This document shows, one piece after another, positions 40,255-50,936 of a DNA stretch of 64,000 nucleotides. This DNA comes from Sycon ciliatum. Taxonomy: Eukaryota; Porifera; Calcarea; Leucosolenida; Sycettidae. Within the stretch, counting starts at the first letter, position 1. Each line of letters begins with the position of its first letter. The stretch lies in NCBI RefSeq assembly GCF_964019385.1, contig NC_088655.1, positions 6,604,658 through 6,668,657 on the forward strand, in the 5' to 3' direction. Position numbers and translations under genes: made by a program. The notes under the pieces were generated by a model. The model saw nothing but the letters and a program-made list of their open reading frames with translations, made no database searches and was not told where the DNA came from.

Positions 40255-40345
40255 CTAGGTTCTGCACAGTGCCATAGCTTAGATTGTTAGAGCTATGCTC
40301 ATGACAAGCAAGGTCGCAGGTTCCAGTCCTGTTGGGGTTTACATT
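40255..40345 (+). mobile_element. tRNA-like (SINE head) sequence
   Basis: ATAGCTTAGATTGTTAGAGC resembles a tRNA D-arm/A box and GGTTCCAGTCC (40319-40329) a B box with one mismatch, spaced as in a tRNA. Acceptor pairing is not convincing, so a SINE head is more likely than a functional tRNA. Confidence 0.4.
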
Positions 40346-41494
40346 TTGTTCTCTTTTCAGGCAAGTCCTAATCCCGGACAGATCACTTTGCTGGGGTGCC
40401 ACCAGGTTCTAAAAAGTTGTATGACCGAAAGGAGGCGAAGAGGAAGAGGGGGTCTGGGGGACATGTCCCCCTTAAAAAATCTTATTATCGGGAGCGCGTT
40501 TTGTATTGCAAAGACGTTTGTATCAGTTTGAATAAAAAATATAGGTACTTCCGACTTCCGACTTGTCATTACAATTGTCGCTTCGCACATCGCAATGTTT
40601 GTGACTTGATTGTCTTAGTCAGGCTATCGAAATCAGTGATTTCTGTGTTCGAACATTGGTATGACCCTTCCCACGCATTTGTTACGAAAGCCGTTGTGGT
40701 CTTGGAGCTCTCTTCCGCATCAAACAAATTCTTCGCGTTCCGCAATATTTCGCCCAGAGTGCGAATCTTTTTTCTGTATTTCATATCGGCCCACATTCCC
40801 TCCCACCGCTTTAGGAGCTGCATATGCGCCTTGATCCTTGAAGGGTTGGTGGCGTTCATGCGGATGCGGCAAACTCGGCCTCTAGCCGAGTCTGACGCAA
40901 ACCGTGATTTTTTGCAAACAAAGGGATACGAATCCTGGTATATCTCTTGAATTTGGCATGCTGAAGTTTAGTTTTGCAAGAACAAAGTGTTCTCAAATTC
41001 CTGAAATGCGCTACCTGTGGCGCATGTTGCTGCGAAGGTAGCAGGCCTGAAAACAGCAACATTATCAGCGCAGTGCTTGTCAATGAAAGAAGGTGCTGAA
41101 CTGCTTACCCTATCTCTCTGCTGCTGCTACTGCTCATTATAATCTAGTGTAAAAATGCTAGTATGACGTCATCGCCTGACACCTGCAGGCATCCATTGCT
41201 TGAAAACAAAGTTTCATGACCTGAATTTGCACACGCTTTTTGTTCAGCGTTTTGTTGAGTACAGAAGGGTACACCTCAAATCCTGCTGAAGACGTCGACC
41301 CCAGCCGCAATTGCAGCAAAGCAGGAGGCCACGAATTGAAGCTTAAGCTGTGTTCACAACTGGTGCGTGGACGCGGTACGCTTGCGGTTCATGCGTGCCC
41401 AGATGCGCACTAAGCCTTTCACAAAAAACAGCAATCCGAGTCGTATTTAGCGTGTTTAGCGACACCTTCGAGTACCAATTTTTGGACCCCGCCA
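40346..41494. other. No recognised gene
   Basis: A 96-codon minus frame at 40569-40859 (MNATNPSRIKAHMQLLKRWE...) has protein-like composition but no family I recognise; the 184-codon plus frame over the same stretch is probably its shadow. The GGGGGTCTGGGGGACATGTC piece near 40450 is low-complexity element debris. Confidence 0.4.
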
Positions 41495-42125
41495 GTCAAA
41501 GTGACTGCTGGCATGTACGCTGGTACCCCGCCAGTCAGAGTGACTGCTGGCATGAACGCTGGTACCCCACCAGTCAGAGTGACTGCTGGCACGTACGCTG
41601 GTACCCCGCCAGTCAGAGCGACTGGCATGTATACTGGTACCCCGCCAGTCAGAGTAACTGCTGACATGTACGCTGGTACCTCGCCAGTCAGAGTGACTGC
41701 TGGCATGTACGCTGGTTCCTCGCAAGACAGAGTGACTGCTGGCATGTACGCTGGTACCCCGCCAGTCAGAGTGACTGGTGGCATGTACGCTGGTACCCCG
41801 CCAGTCAGAGTGACTGCTGGCATGAACGCTGGTACCCCACCAGTCAGAGTGACTGCTGGCACGTACGCTGGTACCCCGCCAGTCAGAGCGACTGGCATGT
41901 ATGCTGGTACCCCGCCAGTCAGAGTAACTGCTGACATGTACGCTGGTACCTCGCCAGTCAGAGTGACTGCTGGCATGTACGCTGGTACCCCGCCAGTCAG
42001 AGTGACTGCTGGCATGTACGCTGGTACCCCGCCAGTCAGAGTGACTGCTGGCATGTACGCTGATACCCCGCCAGTCAGAGTGACTGCTGGCATGTACGCT
42101 GGCACCCCACCAGTCAGAGTGACTG
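41495..42125. repeat. 39-bp minisatellite (about 16 units) with a ~270-bp higher-order repeat
   Basis: Units of GTCAGAGTGACTGCTGGCAT plus GTACGCTGGTACCCCGCCA. One 36-bp variant and other marked variants recur 270 bp apart (e.g. CATGAACGCT at 41551 and 41821). Because 39 is a multiple of three, long frames are open on both strands (209 codons plus; 248 and 232 minus), encoding 13-residue repeats such as MYAGTPPVRVTAG. No start context or flanking exon supports translation. Confidence 0.9.
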
Positions 42126-42179
42126 AATGACTTCTGGCATGTACGCTGGTACACGCCTGATACACGCTGAAAATTACAA

Positions 42180-42420
42180 CTACAGATAATTAATAATTGG
42201 TTTACAAATCAATTGGCTGGAAAGCCCAGTGCCCTCCCTATGCTTTGCTTTCACCTAGGTAATCATGCTTGTTACTTCAGTTTTCTAATCATCAATTTCT
42301 ATAAAACTGATAGAAACGTCTTTTCATTATGATTATCAAGTACATCTTTATGTATGTTTGTGCAAAGACGTTTCTATTGGTTGGATAGAAATAGAGGATT
42401 TCTTATGGTATGCATACTCC
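42180..42420 (+). repeat. S-segment fragment
   Basis: AATTGGTTTACAAATCAATT through GAAACGTC blocks to GGATTTCTTATGGTATGC, as at 29295-29515, without the remainder of the unit. Confidence 0.75.
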
Positions 42421-42529
42421 ACTGCAGCCACTTCATTACATGGAGATCCCTGCACACACCATTCTCAAATCAAAAAGTCTCTTCGCTGCAAATTACTTAT
42501 GTCTCAATCATATTTTCTTACAAGAAAAC

Positions 42530-43345
42530 TATGAATTAGCCTCTGGGATATAGCTGATGCTATTACCGCTCTTTAGAGATCGGATAGCTCTAATTCTGCG
42601 ATGACCATGCCTGGATTTTACCGGAAGCCTGATTGATTATCTTCCAAGCTCTGGGCGTCGAGACCCCCAATATAATGGTCAAAACACAATGATCCCAAGG
42701 GACCCATTGGAACTTAATGAGCTGGAGGAGTATGCCCCATGTCCTGGGAAATTGTCAGAGAAACAACCCAGGGGATTAAGAGCAGAGCAGAAGAGTGCGG
42801 TTTTTACCGCTCTTTAGCGACGAAATGGCTCTAGTCTAGTGCCATTTTCTGCGGATTCTCAATCTGTCGGAGTGCTTACTCCAAGAGTTGTCATTATTAA
42901 CGAAGAGCACAGCTTCAAGGGTGTGCTGTAAAAGACGGAAGGTCGTTTGCATCCGCTTTTGTAGATTTTCCCGGGAACTGGAACAGGGGGGTTGAAGTCA
43001 GTATCTGCAAAACTTAGACTGCGACAGAAAACAATAGCCTGATCTATGTGTTCGGTTTTCTTTGAACATGCGAGTGAGCGTGCGGACATGTTGGGGCCTG
43101 GAGTGGTGAATGGATGTCCAGTAAACGCTGTGATTGATACAGGATCCGCCGCTACATTGTTGTCAGAGGATTTTGCTGACCGCCTACCTAAGGAGCCGGA
43201 AAAGGAAATTGGTGCCAACGGACAACCACCGCCGCCCGAGACGAGGAGGACACCGCTCTGGTATTTGACACTGCTCCGCCAGTTGGCATGATGGAAAGGC
43301 GAACCACGCGTTCCCGCCATCCGCCCCAGCTGTTTGGGAGTCCTG
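42530..43345 (+). pseudogene. Gypsy protease region joined to the end of integrase
   Basis: 42530-43100 matches the minus-strand element at 14311-14620. From 43046 the frame reads a retropepsin: NGCPVNAVIDTGSAATLLS, with the catalytic DTG. Around 43225 it jumps to the last ~100 bp of the integrase tail (PPETRRTPLW in one frame), followed by the usual 3' flank. Reverse transcriptase, RNase H and most of integrase are deleted. Confidence 0.7.
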
Positions 43346-43545
43346 TGTGCCACTAATGAGTGACTTCAGTGGTACCGACTGGATTGGTTGTGTTCGATAT
43401 TACAGTTAGTTTTGGAACAATTTTGGTAGGGACTCCAATTTGACCTGCACTCGTGAAGTTAAAATTGTTAGCCATAATCTTAGTTTAATTTATTAAGTTA
43501 CGTATAACACAAGGGCGTGTTCTTTTCCGTGTAAGCGGGGGGATA

Positions 43546-43598
43546 TGTCGTATCCATACTATTGACACGTGCCTTTCAGGCCTCTACGTGACAATTCT
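43546..43598 (+). repeat. Gypsy 3' LTR, copy 4, first part
   Basis: Begins TGTCGTATCC after the polypurine tract, and is interrupted at 43598 by the 1223-bp element. The LTR resumes at 44822. Confidence 0.8.
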
Positions 43599-44821
43599 CA
43601 GTGGCGGATCCAGGGGGGGTTCCGGGGGTTCCATGGAACCCCCTAAATTTTGCAAAGTGTGCGGCTGAGAAATATCGAAAAATATCATGTGTGCACAAAG
43701 GGACGTCCGTCCGATCACAGTCAGTGCAGTCACTGAGTCTAGGAGCACAGACTGTCAGTCAGTGCACTGCATGCGCGTGCGGTAGATCGATACTGTACGG
43801 ATAGTAGTCTGTAGTCTGTACTGGTGTTCACGTCCGTGATTTACAAACGGACACTGCAGACAACATTGGGTGGTTGTTTCCTTTTTGATCTTTCGAAACG
43901 ATCCAAACTTACCTCCATTGGCGCTGTCAATCACTGCTGGTCAGGATGGGTGTGGTGTGGTCAGTATTCCTTGGACAAGTTTTTTTGCAGAAGAGAAAGG
44001 ATGTTCCGAGTACTGACACTCTTCAACGAACTTCGAACCGTACACGTAGAGTTCAAGCTCCTCAGAAGATGAGGGCTCCGACATCCAAGCAAAGTCAGTA
44101 ATCTCTACCTGCTGCAGCATGCAGTAGTGACTAGTTGTTCCTCCGCAGGAACGGAGTGCTGCGCCAGCGATGTGTTTTAGATGACATTGAAAGGATTGTA
44201 CCCCGTCGACACTGTTTCGCTGTTGTTGTTTCTGTCACTGAAGTGAAGACGATGCTCTTGTCCTGTGACTATAGAGCATTTCGCATCGTAAAAATGCCAA
44301 AAATATCCGAAAGTCCAAATGGACAGGGAAAGTAACTTAGTTGTCATTTCGGCATTCCTGGCTCTTAACGTACCCATGGCTTGCATATTCGATCTTTACA
44401 AGAAGTTGAAGGGGTCTTCAATCCCTCGCTGAACCTGTGTGCCAGTCGATTGCATACATGTATATGATGTGTCCGTACTAAAATTTACAATGTAGGGTAA
44501 GCAGCAGCATTTGGCCCTGTATACAGGTTTTCCATCGTCCACCATACCACAACTGCGCTCCGACTCAGTCTCCAGCTATGGTGGTGTGCTGTGGCAACAT
44601 GTTGAGGCCGGTTGGAGAGCGCAGTTGTGGTGTGGTCGATGATGGAAAAATATAAAAATTATTATGTCCGTAGTGTGTTTTAAAAGCATGCGATTCCACT
44701 AACACAATCGGATTGTCGTTATTTTACAAGTGTCAACCACACATCTGATTCCATAATATTTTGGCTGTTCAATTTTGGCTCAACCGGAACCCCCCTGTAG
44801 AGATCTCTGGATCCGCCCCTG
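43599..44821. mobile_element. 1223-bp TIR element (CAGTGGCGGATCC termini) inside the LTR
   Basis: Ends CAGTGGCGGATCCAGGGGGG and GGATCCGCCCCTG, with a further inverted CCGGAACCCCCC/GGGGGGTTCCGG pair. ATTCT is repeated on both sides (43594-43598, 44822-44826); the other LTR copies are continuous here. The ends resemble hAT-type families but the 5-bp duplication is atypical. No transposase was recognised inside. Confidence 0.65.
44528..44649. repeat. Nested palindromic mini-element
   Basis: TTTTCCATCGTCCACCATAC / reverse complement near 44615-44649 form ~34-bp inverted ends around ~50 bp, inside the 1223-bp element. Confidence 0.55.
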
Positions 44822-45142
44822 ATTCTGCCTTATTTAGGTGTCTAATTATTTATTTATCTCCCGTAAACGGATTCATAATCGCCTTTTCTTTTATGTCTTC
44901 ACACAAAGCCTGCCGCCTTCCTTATTTGGTATACCCTGTTTTTCCTTAGCTGGCTCCCGCTCTTTATGATACAGTTTATACACATTATTGCTAAGTTTTG
45001 GTACACTGCGGCATGCGGGTGTACTATGGTTCCTTATTTGTCCTATAGTTCGTACGGGGGGGGGGGGATCAGCCTCCTGCCCGTAGTTAGATATTATGGC
45101 AATTGCCTTTTTCTCTCTCTCTCTTTCTCTCTCTCTCTATCT

Positions 45143-45238
<96 letters not shown>

Positions 45239-45566
45239 CCTCTTGCCTTCCGCCTTCAGGCGGAAGCTTCGGCTTTCGTCTCTCTTGCCTTGTGCTCTCA
45301 TATCATCTCTTGAACTAAGTTGCCTTCGTTGAAGATGTGAGTAAACCTGAACGATGGTGTGAGTGTACGTGTCTGTATAATTATGCCTGAGTGTGTGTGT
45401 GTGAGTATGTCTAGGTATATGTGAGTGCGTGCGTAAGAGTAATTCTGTTGGTGGACTCTCTCTCTCCAAGTGGCCACCACTGCACGGCCTTGTAAGAAGA
45501 TTTAGTAAGTTAGTTATGTCGACGACCGCAGCCTCTAGTCTAACCCCGGGCCGACCGGATACGATA
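44822..45566 (+). repeat. Gypsy 3' LTR, copy 4, second part with expanded (CT)n
   Basis: Resumes at GCCTTATTTAGGTGTC and ends GGATACGATA. It contains a CT microsatellite at 45108-45246 that is far longer than in the other LTRs, which is why long Leu/Ser frames appear there. Confidence 0.8.
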
Positions 45567-45841
45567 CATGACCAGACCGGTAACATACCGAGTGTGCAAT
45601 TCTGGCGCCAGAATTAGAGAAATTCCGCCCTCTCTTCAGAATTGACGGAATTGGATAAAATCAATTCTAACGACGGAATTTGTCAGCTTTTGTGTAATAG
45701 AACTGTGCATCAACAATAACTAATTCTAGAATTGACGGAAATGCGTGTAATCGAAACCGCCCTATATGTATGTGTGACCCCTGCATCGTGTGTTCCGCGA
45801 AAGCGGCTGCCGTATTTACGCTTTTTGCCTCCGCTACCTAA

Positions 45842-46774
45842 GGCCCCGGTCACACATGCACTTTTTTTGGTGGTTCCGCCAAAGCGTAACTTACGCTTCC
45901 GCCGTTGCCTCGGCAACGGCGGAGGCGTAAGTTACGCTTTGGCGGAAAGTTTGGATTTCGCTACGCCAAAAAAATGCGAGCGGACCCTCCGCTTTCGCGG
46001 ATCCGCTTTGGCGGAACCAGCATGGTGATGGCTTTGGAGTTTGGTGTGCTACTTCTGCACTGAGTTCTGGTGTTGTTTGGTTGCCGTTTGGTATTCAGTT
46101 TTCATATTGTTCTTCTTTGCCAATGAACTGTACGTTCTGGAGATCTCGCAAGCAATACTGCATCGTTATGAGTGGATAGTTGGTGAGGGAATAACTCCGA
46201 ATCCGTCTCCCAACGAGTCATTGGCCCCGATCGCGGACGATCTCCAACTCTCTCCTTCTCTCTCCAAGCAATACGTCCACAAGAGTATGCAACACTAGGA
46301 CTGCAACCAGGGAGTAGTAGAGTACTCTGCCACACCCTCACTGCAGCTGCAGGCATCCACGCAGTCGCTGGGTCGATGATGGATCATGGAGGAGGCAACG
46401 ACACCCTGCTATAAAACTATTTGAATTTGATATTGATGTAAACTAAACTAATATTCAAATACACCCGTGCTGGGCCGCAGTGAATGTGCCCCAAATCCAC
46501 GAGTGTACTTGACATGAGACATTCAGCAGCCTGTCAGCGATCCACGATAGCTCTACTTGTACAAGCGAAGGTCGCTTCAACTCGGACAAGAACATCTAAA
46601 ATTTCATAGGACGTGCTGCATTTGCATTCTCTCCGCCAAAGCGGAGCGTTGAGAAGCACAGTAGTCTACATGTATGTGTGACCGCTGCATCGTGTGGTCC
46701 GCCAAAGCGGCTGCGGTAGTTCCGCTTTCCGCCTCCGCAAAAGCGGTGCAAGCTTTTCATGTGTGACCGCGGCC
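45842..46774. mobile_element. Non-autonomous PIF/Harbinger element (a)
   Basis: Termini GGCCCCGGTCACACATGCA and TGTGTGACCGCGGCC, the family-typical GGCC..GGTCACAC end. It is flanked by TAA (45839-45841) and TTA (46775-46777), the TWA target. Subterminal CCGCCAAAGCGG motifs occur in both orientations. No nuclease gene. Confidence 0.7.
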
Positions 46775-47799
46775 TTAGGCCCCGGTCACACATGCACTTT
46801 TTTTGGCGGTTCCGCTAAAGCGTCACTTACGCTTCCACCGTTGCCTCGGCAACGGCGGAGACCTTAGTTACGCTCTGGCGGAAAGTTTGGATTTCGCTAC
46901 GCCAAAAAAAATGCGAGCGGAAGCTCCGCTTTCGCAGATCCGCTTTGGCGGATACTGCATGGTGATGGCTTTGGAGTTTGGTGTCCTACTTCTGCACTGA
47001 GTTTCTGGTGTTGTTTGGTCGCCGTTTGGTATTCAGTTTTCATATTGTTCTTCTTTGCCAATGAACTGTACGTTCTGGAGATCCGGCAAACAATACTGCA
47101 TCGTTATGAGTGGATACTCATAGTTGGTGAAGGAATCCGTCTCCCAACTCATTGGCCCCGATCGTGGACGATCTCCAACTCTCTCCTTCTCTCTCCAAGC
47201 AATACGTCCACCAGAGTATGCAACATTAGGACTGCAACCAGGGAGTAGTAGAGTACTCTGCCACACCCTCACTGCAACTGCCGGCATCCGCGCAGTCGCT
47301 GGGTCGATGATGGATCATGGAGGAGGCAACGACACCCTGCTATACAACTATAATAAATTTTGATATTGATGTAAACTAAACTATTTTTCAAATACACCCG
47401 TACTGGGCCGCAGTGAATGTGCCCCAAATCCACGAGTGTACTTGACAGGAGACATTCAGCAGGCTGTCAGCGATCCACGATAGCTCTACTTGTACAAGCA
47501 AAGGTCGCTTAAATTCGGACAAGAACATCTAAAAATTTAATAGGACATGCTGCATTTGCATTCCCTCCTCCAAAGCGGAGCGTTGAGCTATAATAGACCG
47601 ATCCCCTTATTATACTGGGTTCGAGCACGGGGGCAACCTCACTCGCGATCGAGCTAGTTTTTGAACGTGACAGCATCTTTGACAGTACTGTGTTTCAGGT
47701 TTGTTTTGGAATGTCTTCTGCTTAGTTCAAGTGGTTTGCGATGGCTTCGAGCGGTGCTGAACCTCCTGCTGGTAGCGAGCAGAGTCTTCGAGAGAGACA

Positions 47800-48100
47800 T
47801 GGACTGTGATGCAGCTGCAGGATTTTTTCAAGGCGCGGGAGAGAACGATCTCGGGCCACAAACAGGAGTTACTCCAGAGGTGAGTTTTTTTGTTGGTATT
47901 ATTCGAATCGCGAATCGTGTTGTGAGATTTATTTTGTGCCTAGGCTACAGCAGACCGTATTTCTTTCTCCTTGAGATCGGTGCTGAAGATAATAGTAACC
48001 TTTTTCTGGTCTGCCTTTTCCTCTCCAGAGCCATCTTCTATGAAGGTAACCGTGGTGCTGCGAAGTCACCAAGTCGCGATCGCGATCAGCAGCCCTGAAG
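47800..48100 (+). pseudogene. N-terminal exons of the ISL2EU accessory gene (tentative)
   Basis: MDCDAAAGFFQGAGENDLGP runs from 47801 to a GTGAGT donor at about 47880; a short exon follows a CTCTCCAG acceptor near 48030. No domain is recognised; assigned only by position. Confidence 0.3.
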
Positions 48101-48364
48101 TGGAAAAATCGATTTTCCAATGATCTGGTTGGACATCAGCCACTAAAGTACTTCTGATTTGCCTGTAGTGACAACAGCAGCCATCCTTGGACACCTTGCA
48201 AAGACAGGAAAAGCCACTGGTGGAAGCGACTGCTATGAGGTGACGATAGCAGTGGTGATCGCTGTTTTGTCAAGTCGAAGGGCTAGCCAACCCAGAGGAA
48301 GCATAAAAAAAAAACGATGAGCAGTGCGTGGTATTTGTTGAGCGTGAAGAGCTAGAGGAGGACA

Positions 48365-48690
48365 GTGCAAACACATGGAAGGAGTGGATGGTGTTTGAAG
48401 TGCTGTGTGCCGGCTGGTGGTGATGGTGGTCTTTGTAAGCATGTATTCGTGCTGCTTCTTGTGCTGGAACACTTCTCGCCCAGGAAGGCAGATTGCGTGC
48501 TCCTTGGCCCGCAGTCGGCAATGGGGCATTTGTTCCAGGAACATTACCCCAGAGCCAGTGATGAGTCGTACCTTTGAAAGATCGAAGCTTGCTGTTAATC
48601 GCAAGCGTAGCGCAGTGGATTGCTCCCTCTTCGAAGTACGATGGCCAAAGCTTGCCGCTGTCTGCAACAAAGTGTGTGTGCGGTTCTTTC
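48365..48690 (+). pseudogene. ISL2EU accessory protein: SWIM-like motif and following conserved block, frameshifted
   Basis: Frame 1 (48365-48577) reads CCVPAGGDGGLCKHVFVLLL, a SWIM-like C-x-G..G-CKH motif. The next block continues in another frame (WGICSRNITPEPVMSRTFE, later VDCSLFEVR), the W.IP...I.PEPVM..FE..K....R..V.CSLYEAR pattern that follows it in YqaJ-nuclease proteins of ISL2EU transposons. A frameshift lies near 48500. The YqaJ exonuclease domain itself is not visible. Confidence 0.6.
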
Positions 48691-49001
48691 GAACCTATGA
48701 GTATGAATATACCCCCCCCCCCTCTCTCTCTCTCTTAGGAAGACTGCATGTTCAGAGTGAACTATTTTCTAGTATATTTAATGTGAGACGGGCTGTTTAC
48801 GCCCAAGATCAAGATACAGTTTTTTTCTGTTTCTATACCTTCCTAATAAAATACATTGTGACAGAGCTTTCGGTCATACTCCGCTGTACTACATCCTCAA
48901 CCCGCCACCACCATGCGCTCTTGGCCGAACTAATGCACGAAGCATAAACACACCAGCACAGCAAGGACACTTCCGTTGACAGATATTGTTTACGCCTCAA
49001 G

Positions 49002-49046
49002 ACAGCTGTTTCGTTTCTTCGAGCTCATCGTTAGAGGAGGATAGTA
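49002..49046 (-). ncRNA. Degenerate hammerhead-like sequence
   Basis: Minus strand has GAAACAGCTGTC exactly as in family C, and CCTC(T)AA/TTGAGG arms, but the core reads CGATGA (one base short of CTGATGA) and stem II does not pair. Probably a dead relative of family C. Confidence 0.35.
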
Positions 49047-49249
49047 GCAGGATATTAATGATGATATAATATAAGATGATAGACGGTTTATGGTCCGATA
49101 TTGATGATTGGAGATCTAAGAAAGCAATGACAGTGATTGCGAAATGGATAATATTATCATGATTATATGCCAGTCTGGTAATGCGTTGTACTGGTGGACA
49201 GTATTGAAATCATCACTGCATTCGATGCAAATATTGGTATACCTTGGTT

Positions 49250-50427
49250 TCAGTATTGGAAAAAAAGAGTAAGAGAACCTGGTTGATTTGGTTGCATCTG
49301 CGACTGGCTACTGGGTGTTGTGATCAGCAATGTTACCATGGGAGAAAATACGAGCGCAAGGATCTGTTGGGTCTTGTTGTGCCGTGCCGGTGCGAGAACC
49401 CTAAGTGCATGGCAAAATAGAACTGTTTCATCCACAATGCAGAATGTCTTGCGGTGCATGGCATCGATGACTGAACATCTCGCCAGCTCGCCCAAATGGG
49501 GATCATGCCCAAACGGAGGAACAAGACATCTTTCCAGCTCAGCTAGCTATATACCGTGAAACGGATGATTAACTTGTGCCACGCATGCCAGCTTCTGTTC
49601 CATTCGGCCCAGGCTTAGACACATCAATGCCAATAGCAGCTGATCCTCCATTACATGCTCATTGGCGATTTACGGCCACCTCCAACTGTATCCGCCGTCC
49701 CTCAGTTTCCGTCTTCGCAGATCTGGCGCGGCGCAGTACATTTTCTCGGCTAGGCTCAAAGAAGTCCCACAGAGCAGTCCAAACACCTGAAGGCAAACCA
49801 GTCAGAAACTGGAGCGGCTCAGAGTCTTTCTTTATGTTACTGTACGTAAGCTGTTTTTCGGCTTTCTTCACCCCAGTCCTCACATCGTCCAACTGCTCCA
49901 CGAGACTCTGTACACGAGCTCTACTTGCTGCCAGCTCCTGATGCAGATGCTGCACTTCCATTACAGGACCAAACTGCACTAAGCCAGCTTCCTTTCCAAC
50001 TCAAAGTACCGTTGCCTCTCAGCAAAATACTGGTTTGGGAGCATGGGGAGCTCGTGATGCAGACGCTGCACTTCCATGACCGAACTGCACTAGGCTCAGC
50101 AAATACTGTTTTGCGAGCATGGGGAGCAGGGCGTCCAGACTCCATTCTCTTGCGAAAAGCAAACCTGGTACCGTAGGACAGCTGTTCGGGTTCCTGGACT
50201 CATCCTGCCCTTGTAGAGCTGGGCAAAACGATTTCGATTTCGGGATCGAAATGATCGCTGCAACTATTCAGAGTGACCCTAAAACTACGCCCTTCCTCAC
50301 GGGGCATAGCCTGGATCCGCTGCTCCAGGCCGCTGTGGCTCCACACGAGGAAAGGAGTGAAATGACTTGTTTGCATCGTCCTCCTGTTCTGACAGTGAGG
50401 AACGCAGCAATGATCCTGAGAAGGCAT
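49250..50427 (-). pseudogene. ISL2EU transposase: THAP, HTH and DDE regions, broken
   Basis: From the ATG at 50427: a THAP zinc finger, HCCVPHC then GRSFRVTLNSCSDHF (C2CH), with QAMPREEG matching the family AIRRDEG block. At 49979-49659: a coiled coil, then PLQFLTGLPSGVWTALWDFF, the helix-turn-helix (HTH_Tnp_4) that precedes DDE_Tnp_4. At 49540-49250: weak DDE-region similarity (ARCSVIDAMHRKT). Frames change between the parts. THAP fingers bind transposon ends. Confidence 0.6.
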
Positions 50428-50692
50428 CCTGAAGTCGTAAAAAGGAAGACGTCTGAACAAAAACAAAACAGCTCAAATCAAAAGTCCTTGTGACATTTTT
50501 TGTAGACAGGCTTGCACTGCATGTAGATTTCGCGTGCTCTGCACTTCGCATGCGAGAAGTCGCGCACGGCCGAGGTGAGGTTGGTCGCGTGTGTGCAGCA
50601 GGATCCCACGCGACTGCGGAGTTGCCCCCTTGCTCGAACCCAGACAATAATAAGGGGATCGGTCTATTGAGGAGCACAGTAGTTTACCATGT

Positions 50693-50930
50693 ATGTGTGA
50701 ACGCTGCATCGTGTGTTCCGCCAAAGCGGCTGCCGTAGTTACGCTTTTCATGTGTGACCGCTGCATCGTGTGTTCCGCCAAAGCGGCTGCGGTAGTTACG
50801 CTTTTCATGTGTGACCGCTGCATCGTTTGTTCCGCCAAAGCGGCTGCCGTAGTTACGCTTTTCATGTGTGACCGCTGCATCGTGTGTTCCGCCAAAGCGG
50901 CTGCGGTAATTACGCTTTTCATGTGTGACC
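50693..50930. repeat. 57-bp repeat, 4 units
   Basis: CATGTGTGACCGCTGCATCG then TGTGTTCCGCCAAAGCGGCTG... repeated four times; encodes a 19-residue repeat in one plus frame by chance. These are tandemly amplified Harbinger subterminal sequences. Confidence 0.85.
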
Positions 50931-50936
50931 GCGGCC

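Larger units (their letters stand above)
47592..50668. mobile_element. ISL2EU (IS4EU)-type DNA transposon, decayed
   Basis: Inverted ends AATAGACCGATCCCCTTATT extend ~50 bp into a GGGTTCGAGCA(C/A)GGGGGCAAC block. Preinsertion sequence is seen in element (a): GCGTTGAG is continuous with AGCACAGTAG there; GAG (perhaps TTGAG) is repeated at the borders. It encodes, convergently, a SWIM-like/YqaJ-associated protein remnant (plus) and a THAP-DDE transposase remnant (minus), the two-gene layout known for ISL2EU. Confidence 0.65.
46778..50936. mobile_element. Harbinger element (b), same family, split by an ISL2EU transposon
   Basis: Highly similar to (a) along 46778-47591 and again from about 50669; it begins one TTA after (a) ends. 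The inner 3.1 kb (47592-50668) is a separate insertion. The right end contains the 57-bp repeats. Confidence 0.65.

Noticed and set aside
40319..40329. Functional tRNA gene near 40265-40345
   Set aside because: A and B box-like motifs are present but acceptor-stem pairing and a clean anticodon stem are not; a SINE head is more likely.
45096..45332. Leu/Ser and Arg/Glu repeat proteins around 45100-45590
   Set aside because: They are translations of the (CT)n microsatellite.
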